A stretch of 64,000 bases of DNA. It comes from Bacillota bacterium. GTDB lineage: Bacteria; Bacillota; UBA4882; UBA8346. The notes beneath the pieces were generated by a model. It did not search any database, was not told where the DNA came from, and was given only the letters and a program-made list of their open reading frames with translations. The stretch covers positions 1 through 64,000 of the forward strand of contig JAEYPR010000002.1 of assembly GCA_023410535.1 (NCBI GenBank), read 5' to 3'. Shown one piece after another: positions 48,248 through 55,422 of this stretch. The first letter of the stretch is position 1; each line of letters opens with the position of its first letter. The position numbers were made by a program, and so were the translations under genes.

Positions 48248-49468
48248 GTGTTTTCCAGAACAAATTTGCTGTTAACCATGTTAATCGTAGCGATTATTCT
48301 TTTTGCGAATCTGGAAACCACCCAACAGGCGCAACACATATTGGTGGATGGTTACGGGAATGTCTTTACTCATGGCAACGCGTCCCGCGGTTTCGGAGAT
48401 CTTCAGTTTGTCGCGATGTTTACTCCGGATGGCCGCAGGCAATGGATCAAGCACTATCAACAGGTATTTTTGAGCCGAGATGAACGGGGCGTGGTCGGCA
48501 CCGCCAGTCAACCGGCGGACGGAATGGTCCGTTACGAACTTTATGACCGGAACGGCGGGGTAGCTGTTGCCAAACAACTGCGGCTACCGGTCTCCGAAGT
48601 GATCGCCGGAATTCGCACCGACCCCAACGGTGATTTGAGCATTTTAGCAAAACGTAACCTGCCAAACAGTCCGGCCGCGCCAACGGAGGACCGGATGATT
48701 ACCTATACCTTATCGCGATTTAACGCCAGCGGCGACCGAATCTTTCACCAATCGCTGGGAGCCATTCCGCTGGACCAACCGCTCAGAGTTTCCTTAAGCG
48801 CGCAGTTGCTCGATGCGAACGACCAGGCGTATATCCTCGGATATCGCTTAAATCACGCCAATTCGCAACTGCTGCTCTATCAATCCGTCGCCGGAGAGCT
48901 GACACCATGTTTGATCAAGACAACCAAAGCGTGGACCGCGAATAATCTAGCCTTTGGCCCGCAAGATCATTTATATTTTACCGGAACCGCCACGGAAACG
49001 AAACGCAATTCGGCCAAAGTTTTTGTCGGATCGTTTGATCCGGAACGGGGAGTGCAATGGGTTCGCCGTTACGGCCAGGATACTATTGAGCGGGTGTGGG
49101 ATATTCAGGTGACCCATGACCAGGATCTTTGGTTGATCGGAGAGCGTGATATTCAAAACAACCGCAGTCTGGTCTATCTGAATCTCAGTCCCCTGGGGGC
49201 GATCCGGGAACGGCGCGTGGTAAAGACGTTGGCCGATAATGTTTCCGGGATCGCAGCAATCGCCGCCGACTCCGGTCTCTGGTTGGGGGAGAATTTAGGA
49301 TCCGCCTTCCGTCTGACCAAATTTAACCGGAACAACCAACCGGTTTTCCAAAGAAATTACCGGAATCACCATTGGTTTCAAAATACTACGGTTTTGTTTC
49401 TGGTGGGGCTGGTCTTGATCAGCCCCTTCATCCGTCGGGAAAAAAGCCGCGAATTCGTGTCGAAATGA
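48248..49468 (+). CDS. Membrane-anchored propeller-like protein of unknown function
   Basis: 406 residues from GTG 48248 (GGGAG upstream). There is an N-terminal hydrophobic anchor (LLLTMLIVAIILFA) and a second one at the C-terminus (TVLFLVGLVLISPFI). Between them are repeated blade-like strands: GYGNVFTHGNAS, LDANDQAYILGYR, LAFGPQDHLYFTGTAT and VTHDQDLWLIGERD. The pattern resembles SBBP/PQQ-like beta-propellers exposed outside the membrane. No catalytic motif is seen. The next gene, endonuclease III, follows after 12 bp but is probably unrelated in function. Bases 48013-48247 hold nothing that I can support. Confidence 0.65.
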   Translation: MFSRTNLLLTMLIVAIILFANLETTQQAQHILVDGYGNVFTHGNASRGFGDLQFVAMFTPDGRRQWIKHYQQVFLSRDERGVVGTASQPADGMVRYELYDRNGGVAVAKQLRLPVSEVIAGIRTDPNGDLSILAKRNLPNSPAAPTEDRMITYTLSRFNASGDRIFHQSLGAIPLDQPLRVSLSAQLLDANDQAYILGYRLNHANSQLLLYQSVAGELTPCLIKTTKAWTANNLAFGPQDHLYFTGTATETKRNSAKVFVGSFDPERGVQWVRRYGQDTIERVWDIQVTHDQDLWLIGERDIQNNRSLVYLNLSPLGAIRERRVVKTLADNVSGIAAIAADSGLWLGENLGSAFRLTKFNRNNQPVFQRNYRNHHWFQNTTVLFLVGLVLISPFIRREKSREFVSK

Positions 49469-49480
49469 CTGTCAAAAGAG

Positions 49481-50173
49481 ATGACAATACCGATGAAAAA
49501 CGTTAATTACCAAACAATATACGATCAACTCCGGAACGCACTAGGTGAGCCGGCCCAGTTGCACCAGCAAAGTCCCTTGGATTGGTGCGATTCCGCTTTA
49601 GAAGTGTTGTTGGCGACCATCTTGACGCAAGCAACCAATGACAAAAATGCCTTGAAGGCTTGGCGGCAGTTTAAAGAATGTTACAATCCTCCCGAACGGG
49701 CGTTGGAGGTCCCTTTGGCCGAAGTGGTTGAGGTGATCCGGCCGGCGGGATTGGCCGGCCAAAAGGCGGCAACCATTCAGAACGTTTTGCGTGAGGTCCG
49801 GGCTAAACTGGGGGAATCCTCCCTTGAAAGTTTACGAAAAACTCCGGTGGCGGCTTGGGATTTTTTGACCCAATTGCCGGGAGTCGGACCGAAAACGGCG
49901 GCTTGCGTCATGGCGTTTGGCCTGGGTCATGCTGCGTTTCCGGTGGATACCCATATTCACCGGGTCGCGGGACGATTGGGGTGGGTTTCTAAAAGCTTGG
50001 AACCGGCCAAGATGCAACAGTCGCTGACCGTAGCAATACCAGTGCCATTGCACGCCGGTTTACACATTTTGTTATTAAACTTGGGACGCCAATTCTGCCG
50101 TCCTAACCAACCCAAGTGTCCCGCGTGTCCGTTGCGGTTGGATTGCGCTGAGGCGAAAAGCCGTCTCTGCTAA
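49481..50173 (+). CDS. Endonuclease III-family DNA glycosylase/AP lyase
   Basis: 230 residues; ATG 49481 or the in-frame ATG 49493 may be the start. The helix-hairpin-helix is LPGVGPKTAACVMAFGLG with the catalytic Lys, followed by the catalytic Asp in FPVDTHIHRVAGRLGW. Four Cys in the pattern C-x6-C-x2-C-x5-C (FCRPNQPKCPACPLRLDC) bind the 4Fe-4S cluster. It removes oxidised pyrimidines and nicks the abasic site. A lysine and FeS cluster together support a bifunctional Nth-type enzyme. It may be a second paralogue rather than the main nth gene. Confidence 0.92.
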   Translation: MTIPMKNVNYQTIYDQLRNALGEPAQLHQQSPLDWCDSALEVLLATILTQATNDKNALKAWRQFKECYNPPERALEVPLAEVVEVIRPAGLAGQKAATIQNVLREVRAKLGESSLESLRKTPVAAWDFLTQLPGVGPKTAACVMAFGLGHAAFPVDTHIHRVAGRLGWVSKSLEPAKMQQSLTVAIPVPLHAGLHILLLNLGRQFCRPNQPKCPACPLRLDCAEAKSRLC

Positions 50174-50228
50174 CACGCACAGACTTCCATCACTCGCGCC
50201 AGCAAATTCCCATGGTTAGTTTTGATAG

Positions 50229-50257
50229 TTTACATAATTATTTGTCCGTGTTATAAT
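50229..50257 (+). promoter_or_regulatory. Promoter upstream of the membrane zincin gene
   Basis: TTTACA (50229-50234), a 17-base spacer and consensus TATAAT (50252-50257). Confidence 0.7.
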
Positions 50258-50273
50258 CAATGTTACGTTTGAG

Positions 50274-50297
50274 AAACCTGTTTATGCAGGTTTTTTA
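50274..50297 (+). terminator. Terminator-like hairpin directly after the promoter (possible attenuator)
   Basis: AAACCTG-TTTATG-CAGGTTTTTT followed by ATTTTT begins only about ten bases after the expected transcription start and ends 25 bases before the gene. It is unlikely to end an upstream transcript, as it lies inside the leader. Confidence 0.65.
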
Positions 50298-50322
50298 TTT
50301 TTAATGAGAGGAGCGGGACAGG

Positions 50323-51324
50323 ATGAAGCAGTTTTGGCGTCAGGCAATTCCATTCATCGTGATCGGTTTGTTTGTGGCTTTATCGTTATGGCAACCAGCT
50401 TCGCCTGTGGCCGCCGTGACAAGTAAGGCGAAAATCGTCGCCCAATTGAATCACCTTGTGAAAGAAATCAAGCAAGCCGAGCAAACGGATGGCGAATCCG
50501 GCCCGGCCGGAATCAAAATTTATAATCAGCAAACGACAACGGTTTTGTTTGAAAAATATCAATCCATCCGCGCCAAATTGGATTACCTCAACAGTGGTCA
50601 GACGGTGAATGCGGCAGCCGATTGGGCGGGGTATTCTTTCAACGGAGCGGCGCCTAATTTTACTACGACTCAAGTGCAGCAGGCCTTGGCGGAGTTTGTT
50701 CCCGGCCTGCCCAGCAAGTTCTTTAATGACTTGCATCTCTTTTTATTGCCGGAAGCCATCCCGGACGTCGGCGGCTTAGGTGGGCCGGGATATGTTTTGT
50801 TAAGCGGTCAGACGGACCCGCAATACCTGACCGATGCGGCGCTCCGGATCACCCTTTACCATGAAATCGGACATCACGTTCATTTGAGTTATATGCCGAC
50901 AATGCCGGTCTTGCCGGCTCTATCCGCCCAATGGGACGCTTATCTGAAACTGCGTGGCGGTTCATGGCATGGCGCGGGGACGGTCAATACCCAGGCATGG
51001 AGTAACTCAAGCGAAGAAACGTTTGCAGAGGATTTTCGGATGCTCTTTGGTAAAGACCAACCGTTCCTCGGCGACATTCGTCTGGGCGATCCCCGTACCC
51101 AACCCCGGCAGGCGCAAGCCGTAAAGCAGTTTATCCTGCAATTAGCTACGAAAAAACCGGCGGTGGGGTATCGTTCGCCCTGGTTGCCGGAGGAGCTTGC
51201 GTTTTGGCAACTGCAACCTCAATTTATTGCCGGACTTTGGTTGCTGTTGGGATTGGGTTTGGTTGTGACAAGGCTGCCGCAACGGATGCAACCGTTCAGC
51301 GCGGGAAAGATAAATCGAGTCTGA
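50323..51324 (+). CDS. Membrane-anchored zincin-like metallopeptidase
   Basis: 333 residues from ATG 50323 (AGAGGAGCGGG upstream). A signal peptide or anchor (about 8-30) is followed by a helical region and ITLYHEIGHHVHLSY near residue 180, which is an HExxH zinc site. EETFAEDFRMLFG near residue 230 offers the third ligand in gluzincin style. A second membrane segment (FIAGLWLLLGLGLVV) lies near the C-terminus. The catalytic domain should be outside the cell, held at both ends. I do not recognise a named family. The candidate attenuator in its leader points to regulated expression. Confidence 0.75.
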   Translation: MKQFWRQAIPFIVIGLFVALSLWQPASPVAAVTSKAKIVAQLNHLVKEIKQAEQTDGESGPAGIKIYNQQTTTVLFEKYQSIRAKLDYLNSGQTVNAAADWAGYSFNGAAPNFTTTQVQQALAEFVPGLPSKFFNDLHLFLLPEAIPDVGGLGGPGYVLLSGQTDPQYLTDAALRITLYHEIGHHVHLSYMPTMPVLPALSAQWDAYLKLRGGSWHGAGTVNTQAWSNSSEETFAEDFRMLFGKDQPFLGDIRLGDPRTQPRQAQAVKQFILQLATKKPAVGYRSPWLPEELAFWQLQPQFIAGLWLLLGLGLVVTRLPQRMQPFSAGKINRV

Positions 51325-51474
51325 GCACTTGGTTGCTGGATAGCCGAAAATAGAATAATTTAACGATTTGTAAAAAAGATGCAGGATTTTAGGCTATTCT
51401 CAGCGAAAAATTCAAAAAAATCCAGCGGATTTACAAAAGTTAGGCCGGATATGTGCCATGGAGGGTTTCAGCGT

Positions 51475-52200
51475 ATGATTGAGAAACATAACGATCGCCT
51501 CATTCATCAATTGGCTGATATCATTAATAAAAATGCGCAGCGGGAATTTGCAAAGATGGAACGGGAGATTGACGTGCTCCGGGAACAGGTTGGAAAGCTC
51601 CAGGCGGAATTGGACAACTGCGTAAATGAGGTTGTGACGTTACAGACCCAGTGCGTTAACTTGCAACAAGCTCTTGACGAAGCGTTGCAAACCGGGCAAG
51701 GTCAACTGACCGCCGCTGATTCCGTGCTATCTCCGTCTGAAACGAAAACGCTCAGTCCGGAGGCTGCTGAAAAAAGTTCTGAGACCAAAAGCGGTTATGT
51801 CGCGATGAGCGCGATGGTTAATGAGTACAACCGCGTGGTTGATCAGCCGCAATTGGAAAATACGTTTCGTGATAAGTACGGTCCGGAAAGACTGGAAGTG
51901 GAGAACTTTATCGACCGGAAACTCAATCCGGAACTGCCCCCGGTCTTTATCAAGGGCGGCGGCGATTATTGGGTGATTGCGACCAAAACGCCGGATCATT
52001 ATATTGTTTTGCCGCGTTTCACCATGGTTTATGATGAGGATGCCCATGAGGCTTCGGCAATGGGGCAAGTTTTTGTTGTCAACGGTTACCAACCGGGACG
52101 CCGTTTTACGAAAGTCCGTTTGATCAAACCGGCTATTTTCACGAATGCCGAAAATGGCTGGAAGCCTACGGAACAGGGTGAATTGGAATTGGAGATTTGA
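51475..52200 (+). CDS. Coiled-coil protein with conserved C-terminal domain, unknown function
   Basis: Start chosen at ATG 51475 (MIEKHNDRLIHQLADI) after GGAGGG; the longer frame from 51379 lacks a ribosome site. The product has 241 residues. Residues about 15-85 have heptad spacing (MEREIDVLREQVGKLQAEL, then VVTLQTQCVNLQQALDEAL). A Ser/Glu-rich linker (about 85-115) precedes a C-terminal domain with ENFIDRKLNPELPPVF, GGGDYWVIATKTPDHYIVL and GYQPGRRFTKVRLIKPA. No membrane segment is found. Function is unknown. The 42-bp repeat array begins 126 bases downstream. Confidence 0.65.
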   Translation: MIEKHNDRLIHQLADIINKNAQREFAKMEREIDVLREQVGKLQAELDNCVNEVVTLQTQCVNLQQALDEALQTGQGQLTAADSVLSPSETKTLSPEAAEKSSETKSGYVAMSAMVNEYNRVVDQPQLENTFRDKYGPERLEVENFIDRKLNPELPPVFIKGGGDYWVIATKTPDHYIVLPRFTMVYDEDAHEASAMGQVFVVNGYQPGRRFTKVRLIKPAIFTNAENGWKPTEQGELELEI

Positions 52201-52326
52201 GGTTTTCTGACACTAGCTAAAGCACTCCGGCGGTAACGAAAGAAGCTGTTGCCAAATTGAACAATCCTGTTCAAGCTGGAACGACTTTTCTTATTCCAAG
52301 CGTCCACCAGGACGCTAAACCAACTG

Positions 52327-52620
52327 ACTTATTCACAAATCCAGCTTGCCGAGCGACTCGGCAAGCTTACTTATTCACAAATCCAGCTTGCTGAACGACT
52401 CGGCAAGCTTACTTATTCACAAATCCAGCTTGCTGAACGACTCAGCAAGCTTACTTATTCACAAATCCAGCTTGCTGAACGACTCGGCAAGCTTACTTAT
52501 TCACAAATCCAGCTTGCTGAGCGACTCAGCAAGCTTACTTATTCACAAATCCAGCTTGCTGAGCGACTCGGCAAGCTTACTTATTCACAAATCCAGCTTG
52601 CCGAACGATTCGGCAAGCTT
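52327..52620. repeat. Seven-unit 42-bp tandem repeat array forming hairpins
   Basis: Seven contiguous units start ACTTATTCACAAATCCAGCT and end GCAAGCTT. Every unit holds an inverted repeat AGCTTGCcGAg-CGA-cTCgGCAAGCT with an 11-base stem and 3-base loop (first hairpin 52343-52367). Differences between units often occur on both arms together. The plus strand can be read as SLLNDSASLLIHKS, but no ribosome site precedes it. The core TTGCTgAACGACTcgGC resembles the reverse complement of the 21-bp repeats elsewhere in the window. Bases 52201-52326 hold no gene that I can support. Confidence 0.93.
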
Positions 52621-52710
52621 AAGCGGGGGGTGTCCTTATTTATTTCAACTTCTGAACCAAGGAAAATATGTTGCGCGAAGAGTATTGTCACAAATTTTTA
52701 ATGCGACATA

Positions 52711-52833
52711 TCAAAATATCTCATCGATAATATAAAGTTCATCGTTCTCCTCAGTCTCGGCGGTTGCTCCCTGAAGCGGGATCGCCGGGGATTGAATTGC
52801 TTCGGGAGTAGAAAGGTCCTGTTCTTCTTCCAT
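52711..52833 (-). CDS. 40-residue acidic peptide ORF
   Basis: ATG 52833 follows GGAGG by eight bases on the minus strand; a further ATG at 52848 has no ribosome site. The peptide is strongly acidic: MEEEQDLSTPEAIQSP, then AETEENDELYIIDEIF at the end. There is no signal peptide or Cys. It could be a small regulator, a leader peptide or a precursor. No processing enzyme is adjacent. The rest of 52621-52969 holds no other gene that I can support. Confidence 0.45.
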   Translation of the reverse strand: MEEEQDLSTPEAIQSPAIPLQGATAETEENDELYIIDEIF

Positions 52834-52969
52834 TGCGTCGGCCTCCATTTCTTATAGGTGTTTACGGTTAGTTTTTCCGAACGCGGCGGAGATATGTATC
52901 GTTGAACGCAAGTGAAAAGACGGCATGAAAACATAACCTTGATAATATTCATTATGGGGGGGTTGGGCA

Positions 52970-54151
52970 ATGAAAGTTGTTTATATACGTCGCAGGACCT
53001 TGTTGGGAGTTTTTCTCTTACTGCTGGGAGTGATCGGCGGGGGATTGGCGTGGAATCGTTCGCACATCACCAGCAGCACCGGATATAACATTCGCGAATA
53101 CTTTCCGTCCTTGGTTTATCTGCCTGGGTATCAACAAGGTCCGAAAGTGCACGCTGCGGCGGCGATTTTAATCGAAGCCAAGAGCGGGGCGATTCTTTAC
53201 GCCAAAAATGAAGAGGTCCGTCGGGCTCCCGCCAGCACGACCAAAATGATGACCGCCATTGTAGCTTTGGAAAAGGCGCAATTGAATCAAGTCATTCAGA
53301 TCAGTCCCCAGGCGGCCTATATTCATGGCTCAAGTATTCCGATCCGGCCCGGTGAACGGATTACTTTAAAAGAGTTGTTGGAAGGCGTGATGCTTGAATC
53401 AGGCAACAACGGCAGTGTCGCGGTTGCGGAAGGTGTCGCCGGGAGTGTTGACAAGTTTGTTGAGTTAATGAATTTGAAAGCGAAAGAGATCGGCGCCTTG
53501 AAGACTAATTTTCGAAATCCCCATGGTTTGCGGGCGCCTTCACACTATACCACAGCCTTGGATTTGGCATTAATCGCCCGGTATGGATTGGTTGATGAAC
53601 GGTTCGCCCGGATTGTACGGCGGCGGACTGCTACCATGGAGAAACTTAGCGGGAGAGAGGTTAAAATCTCCAATACCAATCGGTTGCTCTGGAGTCTGCA
53701 AGGAGCCGACGGAGTAAAAACTGGCACGACCAATGAAGCCGGTCATTGTCTGGTCGCATCGGCCACGCGACAAGGGCAGCAGTATATTGCAGTCGCCTTA
53801 AACTCTCCCGACCGTTGGGGCGATTGCGCCCGGATGTTGGATTATGCGTTCAATCAATTTTCAATTGTTCAGATTGCCGATGCCCGCCGTCCGCTTGGCA
53901 AGGTGGCGGTTTCAAAAGGCATTCCGGCTGAAGTTGCCTTTTTCCCCCGGAATAACCTTTATGCCGTGGTCCGTAAGGGGCAGGAGGATCTGATCCAGCC
54001 GGTTAAAACCTTGAATCAAGCGAACCTGCAAGCGCCGCTTAGCCCCGGGTGCATTGTCGGCAAGTTAGGGTATCGGTTCCAAGACCAGACGGTCACCGGC
54101 GTCGATCTGGTTATCCGACAGGTAGTGCGGAAACGCGGGTGGTTTTGGTGA
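52970..54151 (+). CDS. dacF: D-alanyl-D-alanine carboxypeptidase, S11 family (DacF/PBP5-like)
   Basis: 393 residues with an N-terminal anchor (about 9-28: TLLGVFLLLLGVIGGGLAW). The penicillin-binding triad is complete: SxxK in APASTTKMM near residue 90, SGN in LESGNNGSVA near 143, and KTG in GVKTGTTNEAG near 250. A C-terminal PBP5-type beta domain follows. It trims the terminal D-Ala of peptidoglycan peptides. The gene overlaps the YkvI-like gene and precedes spoIIE, which fits a sporulation role as for DacF, though a vegetative DacA-like role is possible. Confidence 0.9.
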   Translation: MKVVYIRRRTLLGVFLLLLGVIGGGLAWNRSHITSSTGYNIREYFPSLVYLPGYQQGPKVHAAAAILIEAKSGAILYAKNEEVRRAPASTTKMMTAIVALEKAQLNQVIQISPQAAYIHGSSIPIRPGERITLKELLEGVMLESGNNGSVAVAEGVAGSVDKFVELMNLKAKEIGALKTNFRNPHGLRAPSHYTTALDLALIARYGLVDERFARIVRRRTATMEKLSGREVKISNTNRLLWSLQGADGVKTGTTNEAGHCLVASATRQGQQYIAVALNSPDRWGDCARMLDYAFNQFSIVQIADARRPLGKVAVSKGIPAEVAFFPRNNLYAVVRKGQEDLIQPVKTLNQANLQAPLSPGCIVGKLGYRFQDQTVTGVDLVIRQVVRKRGWFW

Positions 54152-55194
54152 TTACTCCGATCAAGGTTCGGAGCGAATTTTGGATTATCGTCTCGATTGC
54201 GGCGACCTTTATTGGAACGGTCGTCGGGGCCGGATTTGCCTCCGGCCAGGAAATCTACCAGTTTTTTAGCGCGCAAGGTTGTAACGGTTTGATCGGTCTG
54301 AGCATTACAGTGTTACTGTTAGGCAAGGCCGGCGCCAAGGTTTTTGCGATCGGCCGGAAAATCCGGAATGAATCCTATGAAGAATTTCTCCGGTTTTTAT
54401 TGGGAAAACGACTGGCGCCGGTGGCGGACTTAATTCTATTTGTTTTTTTCGTGATTTTGATGGGGGTAATGTTTGCCGGTTCCGGAACGGTCTTTGCCGA
54501 ACTGGGGTTGGGATATTGGACCGGAGTTGTCGGAACGGCCGTTTTACTCCTGGTAGTACTCTTTAACGAATTATCGGGTCTGATTGTCGCCAATTTAATC
54601 ATTATTCCGTTAATGTTCGCAGGCGCCATCAGCGTGTCGGTTTTTGCCATTCAGACCCGCTGTAACGTGTTGGCTCCAGGCGCCGCCAATCTGAAGTGGT
54701 TATTGGCGGCCTTGCAATTTTCCGCTTATAATTTGGTTTTGTCGATTCCGGTCTTATTATCGTTGGCAAAGCGTTACCCCTTTCCCCGAACCTTAAACGC
54801 CGGAGGATGGGTGGGCAGTATCGGTTTGGGAATTATGGCGGCGTTGATTCATTGGGCGCTGCTTTGTCATTTGCCGCATTTACGGCAGAGTCCGTTGCCC
54901 ATGATTGAGTTGGCGAAAAATGTGGGGCCGGCTGCTTATTTTGGTTACGCGGTGATTCTATGGGCGGAAATGTTGACGACGTTGTTTGCCAACGCGTTTG
55001 GGGTGGCTAAACGAGCTGCGGCTTGGACAGGATGGCCATACCGGTTTTGGGTATTATGTTTTACGACGGTGGGGATAATCGTCGGGCAAGCTGGCTTTGC
55101 AGATTTAATCGCCGGGTTTTATCCGGTATTTGGCTATCTTAGCTTGGCAATTCTGGCTTTTATTTTGTTTAAGACAGATTCTACCAGAACGTAA
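54148..55194 (+). CDS. YkvI-family membrane protein (APC-superfamily-like)
   Basis: Start chosen at GTG 54148, overlapping the dacF stop (GTGA). The product has 348 residues and about ten membrane helices. The family opening is FIGTVVGAGFASGQEIYQFF near residue 20, with the VGAGFASG bend like the unwound substrate helix of APC/LeuT-type transporters. Function and substrate of YkvI proteins are unknown. It is probably co-transcribed with dacF. Confidence 0.85.
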   Translation: MITPIKVRSEFWIIVSIAATFIGTVVGAGFASGQEIYQFFSAQGCNGLIGLSITVLLLGKAGAKVFAIGRKIRNESYEEFLRFLLGKRLAPVADLILFVFFVILMGVMFAGSGTVFAELGLGYWTGVVGTAVLLLVVLFNELSGLIVANLIIIPLMFAGAISVSVFAIQTRCNVLAPGAANLKWLLAALQFSAYNLVLSIPVLLSLAKRYPFPRTLNAGGWVGSIGLGIMAALIHWALLCHLPHLRQSPLPMIELAKNVGPAAYFGYAVILWAEMLTTLFANAFGVAKRAAAWTGWPYRFWVLCFTTVGIIVGQAGFADLIAGFYPVFGYLSLAILAFILFKTDSTRT

Positions 55195-55422
55195 AGGTTT
55201 TCTGGGATTATCTTTAAAAAAGGGTAGCGGTTGCCTCGGCGTTATGCGAGATGTAAATGGCGAGCGGAAGAAAGACGAGCGGGGTCGGAGCACGTCATAT
55301 TCTCCCGATTTTTGGTGGGAAGTTAAGGAAAATTTATGGATCGGGATTTGAAAAAACGACATGGAAATTAAAACGGAAGTGCTATACTGAAACAAAATTG
55401 ATTCCGAAGCGAGGTGGGGTTG

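Noticed and set aside
48145..48483. 112-codon frame overlapping the start of the propeller-like gene
   Set aside because: It has no family character and overlaps a gene with a clear anchor and blade pattern.
55130..55351. Small gene between the YkvI-like gene and spoIIE
   Set aside because: The frame begins inside the YkvI-like coding end and lacks a ribosome site; the gap itself is only about 220 bases.
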